DNA from: CAG-582 sp964551965
GTDB lineage: Bacteria > Bacillota_I > Bacilli_A > RF39 > UBA660
Length of the DNA stretch: 5,970 bases
NCBI GenBank assembly: GCA_964551965.1
Contig: CAZKFB010000057.1
Coordinates: forward strand, 1-5,970
Reading direction: 5' to 3'
Shown one piece after another: positions 1 through 5,645 of the stretch. The translations under genes and the position numbers were made by a program. The notes beneath the pieces were generated by a model. It searched no databases and was not told the DNA's origin. It worked only from the letters and a program-made list of their open reading frames with translations. Each line of letters begins with the position of its first letter. Positions within the stretch are counted from its first letter, which is position 1.

Positions 1-510
1 TAATATTGTATCTAAAATATAATCTCTAGTAGCAGGATCTACTCCTCCTAAAGGTTCATCTAATATATATAGTTCAGCATCTCTACTCATAACTAATATT
101 AATTGTAGTTTTTCTTGCATACCTTTTGACATTTTACTAATTTTTAAATTAATATCTAAATCTAAATCTTTAAGTAACTTAATTGCTTTTTCTTTATTAA
201 AATTATCATAGAATTCTTCAAACATATTAATAACCTGTGATACTTTCATACTCTTATCTAAATATGTTCTCTCAGGTAAATAAGATATTATTCTTTTAGA
301 ATTCTCGTTTGGTTTCTCACCATTAATTAATACTTCTCCACTAGTAGGTGTTAATAAATCATTAATTAACTTTATAAGAGTTGTTTTCCCCATTCCATTT
401 TTACCTAGTAAACCAATTATTCTACCTTTTTGTATAGTTAAATTAACATTACTTAAAACTTGTTTACCATCAAATTCTTTACATAATTTATTGCACTTAA
501 CTAAGTTCAT
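1..510 (-). CDS. ABC transporter ATP-binding protein, YtrB/BcrA-like (3' end outside window)
   Basis: The first 170 codons of an ABC-transporter nucleotide-binding subunit; the gene continues past the left edge. Seen: Walker A GKNGMGKT at residues 36-43, signature MSKGMQ at 127-132, Walker B LYILDEP at 147-153 with catalytic Glu152, and D-loop GGVD at 155-158. The usual Q-loop position reads LPERTYL (79-84), with Glu in place of Gln. There is no membrane segment, so it should act in the cytoplasm on a separate permease, probably encoded just beyond the edge. The ATG (510-508) overlaps the stop of the GntR gene as ATGA, and an AGGAGG lies inside the last GntR codons, so the two are translationally coupled. 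A GntR-ABC pair of this kind is typical of YtrA-YtrB and BcrA-like systems answering cell-envelope stress or antibiotics. The actual substrate cannot be told from the sequence. Confidence 0.93.
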   Translation of the reverse strand, partial: MNLVKCNKLCKEFDGKQVLSNVNLTIQKGRIIGLLGKNGMGKTTLIKLINDLLTPTSGEVLINGEKPNENSKRIISYLPERTYLDKSMKVSQVINMFEEFYDNFNKEKAIKLLKDLDLDINLKISKMSKGMQEKLQLILVMSRDAELYILDEPLGGVDPATRDYILDTIL

Positions 511-872
511 CTTTTTCCTCCTAATTCTTGCAAGTATTCTAAAGCTTTATTATAGTCTATTCCAATACTATCCATACTATTAAGATAATTATCAACTTTT
601 TCTTGAGCTAATTGTCTTTTTACTTTTTCAATTAGTTTTTCATCTTTAGTAACATATTTACCATTAGTTCTCTCAGTATAAATAAGTGATTCATCTTCCA
701 GTTCGCCTAAAGCTTTTTGCATTGTATTAGGATTAACCTTCATCATAAGTGCTAGCTCTCTTACAGAAGGCAACTTTTCTCCTTTAGGAAACTTACCAGA
801 AATAATATCTATTCTTATCATTTCTACTAATTGAACATAAATAGGTCTTTCATTATCAAAAACATATTCCAT
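507..872 (-). CDS. GntR-family transcriptional regulator, YtrA subfamily
   Basis: A 121-aa DNA-binding repressor. Residues about 8-75 form the GntR winged helix-turn-helix: PIYVQLVEMIR, then GEKLPSVRELA, MKVNPNTMQKAL and a wing near NGKYVT. The C-terminal part is only about 45 residues, too short for the FadR or HutC ligand domains and normal for the YtrA subfamily, which usually controls an adjacent ABC transporter. The ATG at 872-870 is preceded by AGGAAG at a suitable distance. It is the first gene of an operon with the overlapping ATPase gene. A strong promoter and an 11-bp-arm palindrome lie just upstream, so autorepression of the operon is likely. The inducer is unknown. Confidence 0.93.
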   Translation of the reverse strand: MEYVFDNERPIYVQLVEMIRIDIISGKFPKGEKLPSVRELALMMKVNPNTMQKALGELEDESLIYTERTNGKYVTKDEKLIEKVKRQLAQEKVDNYLNSMDSIGIDYNKALEYLQELGGKR

Positions 873-888
873 AATTATCTTCCTTCCT

Positions 889-916
889 TTATTGTATTAC
901 TTGCATAATACAATAA
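889..916. promoter_or_regulatory. Probable GntR operator: perfect palindrome over the -10 box and start site
   Basis: Arms 889-899 and 906-916 are perfect inverted repeats (TTATTGTATTA on the minus strand) with a 6-base spacer. The distal arm overlaps the -10 box of the GntR/ABC promoter and the rest covers the expected transcription start, so a bound dimer would block RNA polymerase. There is no U-run after it and it lies upstream of the gene, so it is an operator rather than a terminator. Binding by the neighbouring GntR protein is inferred. Confidence 0.7.
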
Positions 917-941
917 TACTATTTATTAATTGTTATGTCAA
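913..941 (-). promoter_or_regulatory. Sigma-A-type promoter of the GntR-ABC operon
   Basis: On the minus strand: TTGACA (941-936), 17-base spacer, TATTAT (918-913). The -35 is a perfect consensus match. Transcription would start near 906, inside the palindrome, giving a leader of about 35 nt. The -35 box begins directly after the U-run of the upstream terminator. Confidence 0.85.
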
Positions 942-971
942 TAAAAAAGTATCAATTATTCAATTGATACT
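942..971 (-). terminator. Rho-independent terminator upstream of the GntR operon
   Basis: On the minus strand a 10-bp perfect stem (AGTATCAATT / AATTGATACT, 971-962 and 957-948) with a 4-base loop is followed by six T. It ends transcription arriving from the UvrA-like gene and separates it from the GntR promoter, whose -35 starts at the very next bases. Confidence 0.8.
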
Positions 972-1027
972 CCACTCAATACTAATTGTTTTAAAGATTC
1001 TCTTTTCGATAATTTACTCTTTTTCAT
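956..1027 (-). CDS. Possible 23-codon ORF or gene remnant
   Basis: A short ORF (MKKSKLSKRESLKQLVLSG...) with only a weak Shine-Dalgarno and a stop inside the terminator stem. Its ATG overlaps by 11 bases the end of another open stretch on the same strand (1091 down to about 1017, no ATG start, ending ...YNKEPRDDIYEKE), which looks like the C-terminus of a lost gene. The overlapping stop/start resembles an operon junction left after a deletion. I recognise neither piece. It may equally be chance; I would not call it a functional gene. Confidence 0.15.
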   Translation of the reverse strand: MKKSKLSKRESLKQLVLSGVSIE

Positions 1028-1088
1028 AAATATCATCTCTTGGTTCTTTATTGTACTTCAAATAGATAAATATTGCTATCTTTTTTAT

Positions 1089-2267
1089 TTATAGATTTAT
1101 TATTTCATCAACATATTTTAAAGCTGTTGGATCATTTTCCGCAATAAGTACTGTATTATTATTCTTAACTAATTTATCAAACATTAACATAACTTGTTTA
1201 ATATTATTTTCTCCTAAACCTCTTACAGGATTATCAAAGATATAAATACTTCGATCTCCCAATTTTTTACATAGTAGTTTAGCTAACTTTATTCTTTGAC
1301 ATTCTCCTCCCGAAAGAGAATAAGAACTTTGATTTAGCTTTAAATATCCTAATCCAATATCTTGTAAATGTTTTAATCTTCTAATAATTAAATTATCATC
1401 TTTATATAATTCAATAGCATCATCTACCGTTATATTTAAACCTTTATCTTTAAAGAACTTAGATACTCCATAATAAGTAGCAACTGTCGATTTAGAATTT
1501 TTAGATACAGGGCTTGCATCAATTATATGTGGTCTCCTTATATAATTCTTACCCTTTATTTCTATTAAATCTTTTCTTCTTTCGGATGCACCGACAGACT
1601 TATCAAACGCTTTAAACAATGCATCTAAATATGTACTCTTCCCACTTCCGGCTGATCCTGATATCGAAGTTATTTTATTTAAGCATATTTCAACTTTATA
1701 ATTATCTATATTATTAAACTTACTAAATAAAGCACTTATTTTTTTATTTGATTTATTTTCTGTTCTTTCAATCTTAGTTAATGGCAATTCACTTAAATAT
1801 TCTTTTCCCGATACTCTTTTTATAAGTTCTCCACCATTAGATCCCGATTCCGGCCCAAATACAAGGACATAATCAGCAAACTCAAATATTTCTTTTCGAT
1901 GTTCAACAACTATTAAATAATTATTTTTAGATATTTCTTTCATTAGTTTTGAATAGACATTTGCTTCTTCGCTCGTTGTACCAGCTAAAGGTTCATCAAT
2001 AACAATAAGATAATTTTCTAAATTTGATAACTTTTCAATATCTTCTAATTTTTTATTAGTACTACTAATTCTTTGAGAAACCATTTTAACATTCTTAGGA
2101 TAATTTTTTATAATACAATCTCGTTTATTTATTAAAGTATCAATAGCAAATGAACTCTTACCACTTCCGCTAGGTCCAGCACAAATAATAAATTTTCCAA
2201 ACTCAATTTCCGCATTAATGTTCTTTAAATTATTTGTATGAGCATTCATTATAATTATATTATTCAT
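1089..2267 (-). CDS. UvrA-like twin-ATPase protein, minimal form without DNA- and UvrB-binding insertions
   Basis: A 392-aa protein with two UvrA-type ATPase halves. Half 1 (about 1-160): HTNNLKNI, Walker A GPSGSGKS (31-38), Walker B LIVIDEP (87-93), VVEH with switch His123, then GPESGSNGGEL as in UvrA; it has no LSGGE signature, and only about 50 residues separate Walker A and B. Half 2 (about 175-392): Walker A GSAGSGKS (204-211), the UvrA-like stretch IDASPVSKNSKSTVATY (249-265), GLGYLKL, signature LSGGECQRIKLA (318-329), but Walker B is IFDNP (Asn346 for catalytic Glu) and the His-switch position is Asn378. UvrA is about 940 aa with zinc fingers; here there is no CxxC pair and the end stops before the usual GPEGG. 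It is therefore unlikely to act in excision repair. UvrA-like proteins are also known as self-resistance factors; the role here is unknown. SD AAAGGG lies 8 bases before ATG; a partial terminator separates it from the gene upstream. Confidence 0.85.
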   Translation of the reverse strand: MNNIIIMNAHTNNLKNINAEIEFGKFIICAGPSGSGKSSFAIDTLINKRDCIIKNYPKNVKMVSQRISSTNKKLEDIEKLSNLENYLIVIDEPLAGTTSEEANVYSKLMKEISKNNYLIVVEHRKEIFEFADYVLVFGPESGSNGGELIKRVSGKEYLSELPLTKIERTENKSNKKISALFSKFNNIDNYKVEICLNKITSISGSAGSGKSTYLDALFKAFDKSVGASERRKDLIEIKGKNYIRRPHIIDASPVSKNSKSTVATYYGVSKFFKDKGLNITVDDAIELYKDDNLIIRRLKHLQDIGLGYLKLNQSSYSLSGGECQRIKLAKLLCKKLGDRSIYIFDNPVRGLGENNIKQVMLMFDKLVKNNNTVLIAENDPTALKYVDEIINL

Positions 2268-2293
2268 TATATCAACCCTTTCTTTTTAAACAC

Positions 2294-2319
2294 AAAAGCA
2301 GCAATAACAATATTGCTAC
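2294..2319 (-). terminator. Terminator overlapping the stop of the 235-aa gene
   Basis: On the minus strand an 8-bp stem with one G-U pair (GTAGCAAT / ATTGCTGC, 2319-2312 and 2305-2298) and 6-base loop is followed by TTTTGTGTTT. The stop codon TAG lies in the stem. With an interrupted U-run it may be leaky; the UvrA-like gene 27 bases beyond has no convincing promoter of its own and may depend on readthrough. Confidence 0.6.
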
Positions 2320-3023
2320 TTATTTTCACTATGTTTTGATAATATCTTTTCTTTTGCTTTTTGTAATTGTTCTCTTTCTTCTTGAAACATTATTTTTTCA
2401 ATTATAGAAATGTATTTACTATCTTCATATCTAATAGTATCCAAATCACTCTTACTTGTAACTTCGATATAACTATCTCTAAGTTGACTATAACAAAGAG
2501 AAGTTGGTTCTAATGTCTCCGAATTAACCGAATATACTAATTTAGGATTCCCTAACATTGAAGAAAACAATGTTTCATTAACATATAATTCGATTTTTTC
2601 TGGATCATCAGCAGAAACATGTGTTTCTACTAGTTTTCTATCTAACCATTTACCTTCTTCAAGATATTTATTATCTTTTACTGAATAAATACCTGAACAG
2701 TAATATCCGCCTGAATTAGACCAATAAGTGAAAAGTATTCTATCTTCAGTTATAAATTGGAAAAAGCTAAACTTTGTTTCAAACATTTTAACTAATCCTG
2801 CTTTTTCTGCTCGATATCTAACTATTCTAAAACTATCTTCATTATATCTATCATAAATTAAAAATTCTTCTTCACCTACTTGTTCAATACCAATAATATT
2901 ATTTAAATAATAAGAACTCATAGTCTCTTTATCTATAAGATTATAAGAATGATAATTTGAACTATCTATCTCAATTATATCCCATCTACTCTTATCAACG
3001 GAAGCTCCATATAATCTACTCAT
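2316..3023 (-). CDS. Unrecognised 235-aa soluble protein
   Basis: I do not recognise this protein. It begins MSRLYGASVDKSRWDII and has no signal peptide, membrane segment or Cys motif. Most of it alternates short aromatic and charged stretches (for example EEEFLIYDRY, DRILFTYWSN, GIYSVKDNKYL), which suggests a beta-rich, perhaps propeller-like or WD-like fold. The last 30 residues (QEEREQLQKAKEK and around) look like a charged helix. The ATG at 3023 is preferred over an in-frame GTG three codons upstream, because that GTG is part of the Shine-Dalgarno GAGGTG (3035-3030), which stands 6 bases before the ATG. It is transcribed from its own promoter, embedded in the terminator of the GNAT gene, with a leader of about 20 nt, and ends at its own terminator. 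Confidence 0.8.
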   Translation of the reverse strand: MSRLYGASVDKSRWDIIEIDSSNYHSYNLIDKETMSSYYLNNIIGIEQVGEEEFLIYDRYNEDSFRIVRYRAEKAGLVKMFETKFSFFQFITEDRILFTYWSNSGGYYCSGIYSVKDNKYLEEGKWLDRKLVETHVSADDPEKIELYVNETLFSSMLGNPKLVYSVNSETLEPTSLCYSQLRDSYIEVTSKSDLDTIRYEDSKYISIIEKIMFQEEREQLQKAKEKILSKHSENK

Positions 3024-3049
3024 AATATTCACCTCATTAATTAGATATT

Positions 3050-3078
3050 ATAATATCATAAAAACGACTTACTAACAA
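3050..3078 (-). promoter_or_regulatory. Promoter of the 235-aa gene, embedded in a terminator hairpin
   Basis: On the minus strand: TTGTTA (3078-3073) within the hairpin, a 17-base spacer, and TATTAT (3055-3050) preceded by TGA (extended -10). The start is expected near 3043, about 20 nt before the ATG. The same TTGTTA-17-TATTAT arrangement, with nearly the same spacer, recurs at 4731-4759 and 5844-5872. Confidence 0.75.
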
Positions 3079-3084
3079 GTCGTT
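3060..3084 (-). terminator. Terminator of the reductase-GNAT operon
   Basis: An 8-bp stem (AACGACTT / AAGTCGTT; 3084-3077 and 3070-3063) with loop GTTAGT follows the GNAT stop codon directly, then TTT. On the minus strand it ends the GNAT transcript while its loop and stem carry the -35 of the next gene. Confidence 0.75.
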
Positions 3085-3681
3085 CTATATATTTAAATTA
3101 TCGTACATATCAGCTATTTTATTAATACTATCTATATCCATTTGATCAAATTCTGATTGACGAGCTAGATTTAAATTTTTATTATTCCACAATTGAATTT
3201 CTTCATAATATAGATTCTTAGAATATATCCAACAATCATAAGATAATTCTTCTGAAGAATATTTTTCTCCAACAAATCCCAATTTTTCATATAACTTAAT
3301 TGCTTCAGCATTTGCTACTTTATCTGCGTATAATCTTAAAACCTTACATCCATTCTTTTTTACAAGGTTCATTGTTTCTTCTAATAATTGTTTTGCATAT
3401 CCATGATTTCTTAGAGTCGGCAATATTCCAAACCATGCTAACCAGGCTTCTTCATCATTATCAACTTTATAAATTCCTGTAATACCAACTATTTCATCTT
3501 TTAATAATCCCAAATAGTATTTTACATTATCGTCAGGATAGAATAAATTAGTTTTTTCCATAAATAGATCTCTATCTAATGAAGCAAGAATATTAAGAGT
3601 TCCATTTTCATGCGGAAATATAATATTCTGAATCTCAATAGCTTCTTTATAGTTATTAAAAGTTACTAAATCTAGTTTCAT
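3085..3681 (-). CDS. GNAT-family N-acetyltransferase
   Basis: A 198-aa acetyl-CoA-dependent acetyltransferase. The GNAT core occupies about residues 1-155: beta strand AWLAWFGILP, then the acetyl-CoA pyrophosphate loop R-N-H-G-Y-A (91-96, matching R/Q-x-x-G-x-A) starting the helix that follows, and the motif-B stretch AIKLYEKLGFVGE (127-139). The last 40 or so residues, rich in Asn and Asp, extend beyond the fold and have no recognised motif. The acceptor substrate cannot be predicted; small molecules such as amines or antibiotics, or protein N-termini, are possible. ATG with SD AGGAGA; the reductase gene upstream stops 17 bases before it, so the two form an operon. The stop TAG abuts a terminator hairpin. 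Confidence 0.93.
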   Translation of the reverse strand: MKLDLVTFNNYKEAIEIQNIIFPHENGTLNILASLDRDLFMEKTNLFYPDDNVKYYLGLLKDEIVGITGIYKVDNDEEAWLAWFGILPTLRNHGYAKQLLEETMNLVKKNGCKVLRLYADKVANAEAIKLYEKLGFVGEKYSSEELSYDCWIYSKNLYYEEIQLWNNKNLNLARQSEFDQMDIDSINKIADMYDNLNI

Positions 3682-3698
3682 ATTTTTCTCCTAAACAT

Positions 3699-4391
3699 TT
3701 ATTTTAATACTTTATACTTTAATTGAATATAAGAATCTTCTAATTGATTACATTCAATTAATTGTAGTCCTCTTAATTTACTAAGCTCATTAGTAGATGT
3801 TATAGAATCACCATCTATTAAAGTTGAAGTATCTTTACCCCCAACCAATAAAGGAGCAATAACTATATTTACATAGTCAATTAAATTCTCTCTTAAAAAT
3901 AAACCATTTAAAGATCCACCAGACTGAATAGTAATTGCTTCTGCATTATATTTTTCTTTCATATCAACTAATAAAGTATTAAGATCTAAAGAATCATAAA
4001 ATAATATATCAAGATTATCATATTTTTCTTGTAAAGAATATGCTATATGATTTTTATTAGTTGTAACAAGTATAAGTCTATCTACCCAATGACATAAATA
4101 ATCGATACCCTTTTCATTTAGATGTGGTTTATTGTCAATTATAATAAATCTACAATCTACCTTTTCATGATATTCAGTTCTATCATTAACACCAATTTTT
4201 GCCATAACTCTACCAGTATTTAATGAATAAAAATCAGTAGTTGTTTCTATTTCATAATATTGATGAATTCCCTCTTTGACTCCATCTATTTGACACCAAT
4301 CTTTATCAGCATCAAGAATATCACTACTTCCACTACTAATCTTTCCATCTAATGATTCTAACATAAATAATGTCGTTATTGGTCTAGTCAT
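3699..4391 (-). CDS. RibD C-terminal/dihydrofolate-reductase-like reductase
   Basis: A 230-aa stand-alone protein of the RibD_C/DHFR-like fold, which usually reduces a substrate with NADPH. Seen: N-terminal strand and SLDGKIS (13-19), TGR (59-61), the nucleotide-binding stretch IQSGGSLNGLFL (155-166), and IAPLLVGG (178-185) followed by a C-terminal beta strand. The deaminase half of RibD is absent and no riboflavin genes are nearby, so the substrate is probably not the riboflavin intermediate; it is best left as a reductase of unknown substrate. The ATG at 4391 is chosen over an in-frame TTG at 4403: that TTG belongs to the Shine-Dalgarno TTGGAGGT, which stands 5 bases before the ATG. First gene of an operon with the GNAT gene. 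No clear promoter; a TACAAT near 4425 lacks a good -35. Confidence 0.9.
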   Translation of the reverse strand: MTRPITTLFMLESLDGKISSGSSDILDADKDWCQIDGVKEGIHQYYEIETTTDFYSLNTGRVMAKIGVNDRTEYHEKVDCRFIIIDNKPHLNEKGIDYLCHWVDRLILVTTNKNHIAYSLQEKYDNLDILFYDSLDLNTLLVDMKEKYNAEAITIQSGGSLNGLFLRENLIDYVNIVIAPLLVGGKDTSTLIDGDSITSTNELSKLRGLQLIECNQLEDSYIQLKYKVLK

Positions 4392-4445
4392 AAATACCTC
4401 CAATTACTATTTTTTCCTTTTTATTGTATAATTAAGACAAAACAG

Positions 4446-4474
4446 TTGAATATAAAATGTTTGTTTGATATAAC
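4446..4474 (+). promoter_or_regulatory. Promoter of peptide mRNA 1
   Basis: TTGAAT (4446-4451), a 17-base spacer, and TATAAC (4469-4474) preceded by TGA (extended -10). It is conserved in copy 2 with the same spacing. The start is expected at A4481, giving an mRNA that begins AGGAA and ends near 4703 (about 225 nt). Confidence 0.8.
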
Positions 4475-4505
4475 CGATTCAGGAATACTTAACAGTTGAG
4501 TGCTT

Positions 4506-4521
4506 ACCTCCGAAAGGAGGT
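4506..4521 (+). promoter_or_regulatory. SD-masking hairpin of peptide mRNA 1
   Basis: ACCTCC (4506-4511), tetraloop GAAA, GGAGGT (4516-4521): six G-C/A-U pairs on a stable GNRA loop, bury a perfect Shine-Dalgarno AGGAGG that stands 8 bases before the ATG. The upstream strand ACCT can instead pair with AGGT at 4661-4664 as part of a 15-bp helix, which would free the SD. Confidence 0.75.
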
Positions 4522-4528
4522 GGTGGAA

Positions 4529-4603
4529 ATGACTAACAAAGATTTTTTAATCGCTTCATTAATCATTATCATCATTCTACTTATTTTTCTATTATTTAAA
4601 TGA
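4529..4603 (+). CDS. 24-aa hydrophobic peptide, putative type I toxin
   Basis: A 24-codon gene, ATG to TGA, for a peptide starting MTNKDFLIASL, followed by an unbroken run of Ile, Leu and Phe and a single C-terminal Lys. This is one short membrane-spanning helix with a polar N-terminus. The coding reading is supported by a perfect AGGAGG 8 bases upstream, by copy 2, which keeps the pattern KDFLI-x-SL-x-II over a diverged DNA sequence, and by the absence of a longer frame. Its SD is hidden in a hairpin, and an antisense RNA is predicted over its 3' UTR, the layout of type I toxins that act at the cytoplasmic membrane. It is not recognisably Fst (no Pro in the helix, no charged tail), TxpA/BsrG, or Ldr. 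Toxicity is inferred; a leader or signalling peptide remains possible. Confidence 0.72.
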   Translation: MTNKDFLIASLIIIIILLIFLLFK

Positions 4604-4620
4604 TAATGAACTATAAAATG

Positions 4621-4652
4621 AAAAAGCACTCAGTCTAACAAGATTAAGTGCT
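4621..4652 (-). terminator. Terminator of antisense RNA 1
   Basis: On the minus strand: AGCACT and AGTGCT (4652-4647 and 4630-4625) with an inner five-pair stem (AATCT / AGACT, one G-U) and a TGTT loop, followed by TTTTCATTTT. The same hairpin, containing DR2, can form in the sense mRNA. Confidence 0.72.
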
Positions 4653-4660
4653 AACCGTAT

Positions 4661-4702
4661 AGGTGAGTACTCAACTTCGGAATGTTAAGTATTCCCTTTT
4701 TT
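4661..4702 (+). terminator. 3' end of peptide mRNA 1: pairing strand plus U-run
   Basis: AGGTGAGTACTCAAC (4661-4675) pairs over 15 bp (two G-U) with 4495-4509, and TGTTAAGTATTCC (4683-4695) pairs over 13 bp with 4482-4494, joined by a 7-base bulge. CCTTTTTT follows at once. Only a weak local hairpin (GGAAT/ATTCC) precedes the U-run, so the transcript's own 5' end may supply the terminator stem; that last point is inference. Confidence 0.65.
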
Positions 4703-4730
4703 ATTTTATTCAAGTTTCCTTGACATATTC

Positions 4731-4759
4731 ATAATATCATAAAAACGACTTTTTAACAA
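4731..4759 (-). promoter_or_regulatory. Antisense promoter of module 1
   Basis: On the minus strand: TTGTTA (4759-4754) in the loop and stem of a terminator hairpin, a 17-base spacer, and TATTAT (4736-4731) with TGA before it. It is identical in copy 2 and nearly identical to the 235-aa gene's promoter. Confidence 0.78.
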
Positions 4760-4767
4760 GTCGTTTT
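4742..4767 (-). terminator. Terminator of the histidine-phosphatase transcript
   Basis: 10-bp perfect stem (AAAACGACTT / AAGTCGTTTT) with a 6-base loop. On the minus strand the second arm ends in T and runs on to TTTTTAT, fitting a U-run. It lies about 110 bp past the phosphatase stop. Being symmetric it could also act on the plus strand as a backup for the peptide mRNA. Confidence 0.7.
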
Positions 4768-4879
4768 ATACTATTACTCAAAACTTGAATTTAATAACTA
4801 ATAAGAGTGAAATATACTTTTCTAATTTTTTATTTGTATAATTCAATCATATTATTAGTATATATCGATAAAAGGCATG

Positions 4880-5422
4880 TTATTCGTTCACTATATATAC
4901 CCAACCAGGTTGCCAAGATTTTGTTTTACGCCAATCTTGATTAATAGCTTCATCCCAAGTTTTTCCTTGAGTTAAAACTTGAAAAGCAAGTTGAGGTGCT
5001 TTATGAGCAACTATTGCTATGTGTTTGCCATTGTAATTTTCCAAAATATAATCACAAAAATCTTTAATTCTTTTTTCTACATCTAGCATACATTCTCCAT
5101 TTGGAAATCTTTCAGTAATATGATCCTCATATTTTGCTAAACTACTATCTTGTCCATTAAAATCTCCATAGTTGCATTCCCTTAATCTCTCATCTTGAAT
5201 TATTTCTTTAACTCCTTCAAAAGTATATTTTGCCGAGTCAACTGCCCTTTGCAAATCAGAACAGAAAACAATGTCAAATTGATTGATATCTACTTGTTCT
5301 TTTAAAACGATACTTTGATCAATTCCTTTTTGTGATAATTCTCCTGGTAGCCATCCGGTAGATTTATGTTCTAAATTATCTGTTGTTGTTCCATGTACAA
5401 AATATGTTATTTTAACTGCCAT
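4880..5422 (-). CDS. Histidine-phosphatase-family protein (phosphoglycerate-mutase-like)
   Basis: A 180-aa cytoplasmic protein of the histidine phosphatase superfamily, which transfers phosphate through a catalytic His. Seen: N-terminal strand and YFVHGTTTDN (7-16) with the nucleophile His10; CSDLQRAVDSA (54-64) with the phosphate-binding Arg59; ERLRECNYGDFNG (78-90) with the probable acid Glu82; and IVAHKAP (137-143) with the second His140. The usual RHG triad reads VHG, so the first phosphate-pocket Arg is Val9, and the usual HG after the second His is HK. Length is normal for the compact broad-specificity phosphatases. The substrate is unknown, and activity could be reduced. ATG with AAGGAG 9 bases upstream. 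Single-gene unit; its transcript ends at the hairpin that also carries the antisense promoter of module 1, so readthrough would make extra antisense RNA. Confidence 0.9.
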   Translation of the reverse strand: MAVKITYFVHGTTTDNLEHKSTGWLPGELSQKGIDQSIVLKEQVDINQFDIVFCSDLQRAVDSAKYTFEGVKEIIQDERLRECNYGDFNGQDSSLAKYEDHITERFPNGECMLDVEKRIKDFCDYILENYNGKHIAIVAHKAPQLAFQVLTQGKTWDEAINQDWRKTKSWQPGWVYIVNE

Positions 5423-5446
5423 TGTAAATTCTCCTTTATTGATTTT

Positions 5447-5455
5447 ATTTTAACA
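5447..5455 (-). promoter_or_regulatory. Possible extended -10 promoter of the phosphatase gene
   Basis: On the minus strand, TGT followed by TAAAAT (5452-5447) forms an extended -10; the -35 position 17 bases upstream (TAGAAT-like) is poor. The leader would be about 18-20 nt, ending with the AAGGAG SD. Confidence 0.35.
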
Positions 5456-5553
5456 TAAAGCAATGTCATAATTCTACTATTTAAAAAAAATTTAAAATAT
5501 TTCAAGTTTTTTCATAATAAAATTTAATTATCTAAATAATTAAGACAAAACAG

Positions 5554-5582
5554 TTGAATACAAAATGTTTGTTTGATATAAC
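5554..5582 (+). promoter_or_regulatory. Promoter of peptide mRNA 2
   Basis: TTGAAT (5554-5559), 17 bases, TATAAC (5577-5582) with the TGA extension, as in copy 1. Start expected at A5589 (AGGAAC...), end near 5816, about 228 nt. Confidence 0.8.
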
Positions 5583-5613
5583 TAATCTAGGAACATTTAA
5601 TAAGTTGGGTGGA

Positions 5614-5639
5614 GCCAAACTTCATAAAAGAAGAGAGGC
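5614..5639 (+). promoter_or_regulatory. SD-masking hairpin of peptide mRNA 2
   Basis: GCC (5614-5616) with GGC (5637-5639) and CTTC (5620-5623) with GAAG (5630-5633), separated by an AAA/AGA internal loop and closed by loop ATAAAA. It covers the SD AGAGG (5634-5638), 7 bases before the ATG. Weaker than in copy 1 and built from different bases. AGCC can alternatively pair with GGCT at 5776-5779. Confidence 0.6.
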
Positions 5640-5645
5640 GATACA

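Larger units (their letters stand above)
4496..4656 (+). repeat. Direct repeats DR1/DR2 of module 1
   Basis: TTGAGTGCTTACC (4496-4508, just before the SD) and TTAAGTGCTAACC (4644-4656, 3' UTR) match at 11 of 13 positions. AAGCACTCA (4624-4632) can pair with either. The antisense RNA carries the complement of DR2 and could pair with DR1 at 12 of 13 positions counting one G-U. This recalls the DRa/DRb repeats of the Fst-type par locus. Confidence 0.65.
4617..4725 (-). ncRNA. Antisense RNA 1, putative RNA antitoxin
   Basis: Predicted RNA of about 108 nt from the minus promoter at 4759-4731 (start near 4725) to a U-run terminator at about 4620. It is fully complementary to the last 80 or so nt of the peptide mRNA, including the 3' strand of the end-to-end helix and DR2. 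Near its 5' end TCAAG-GAAA-CTTGA forms a tetraloop hairpin, a common 5'-stabilising feature and possible nucleation loop. No SD or ORF is evident. The function is inferred from layout. Confidence 0.7.
4428..4801. repeat. RNA/peptide module copy 1 (paralogue of 5536-5914)
   Basis: 374 bp that align end to end with 5536-5914. The left 47 bp (promoter) differ at one base, and 76 bp on the right (4692-4767 = 5805-5880) are identical. The central 215 bp, holding the peptide gene and RNA-pairing segments, diverge strongly but keep the same order of elements. Both copies face the same way, between minus-strand genes. Confidence 0.9.

Noticed and set aside
2266..2289. Minus-strand TTGTGT-18-TATAAT as promoter of the UvrA-like gene
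   Set aside because: The -10 overlaps the start codon and the Shine-Dalgarno would lie upstream of the transcript; transcription from upstream is more likely, although a start at the second ATG (codon 7) is not excluded.
3024..3032. Three-codon upstream extension of the 235-aa protein from GTG
   Set aside because: The GTG lies in the GAGGTG Shine-Dalgarno; the ATG at 3023 has ideal spacing.
3300..3482. 60-codon plus-strand ORF
   Set aside because: It is antisense inside the GNAT gene, has no Shine-Dalgarno, and its composition mirrors the opposite frame.
4392..4403. Four-codon upstream extension of the reductase from TTG
   Set aside because: The TTG is part of the TTGGAGGT ribosome binding site of the ATG at 4391.
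4506..4521. ACCTCC-GAAA-GGAGGT as a terminator
   Set aside because: No U-run follows, and it contains a well-placed Shine-Dalgarno before an ORF.
4481..4705. Riboswitch or T-box leader
   Set aside because: There is no downstream plus-strand gene to regulate beyond the small peptide, no T-box motif, and the pairing pattern fits an antisense-controlled peptide mRNA better.
4802..4879. TTGTATAAT-like -10 sequences between module 1 and the phosphatase stop
   Set aside because: No matching -35 or gene; expected by chance in such AT-rich DNA.
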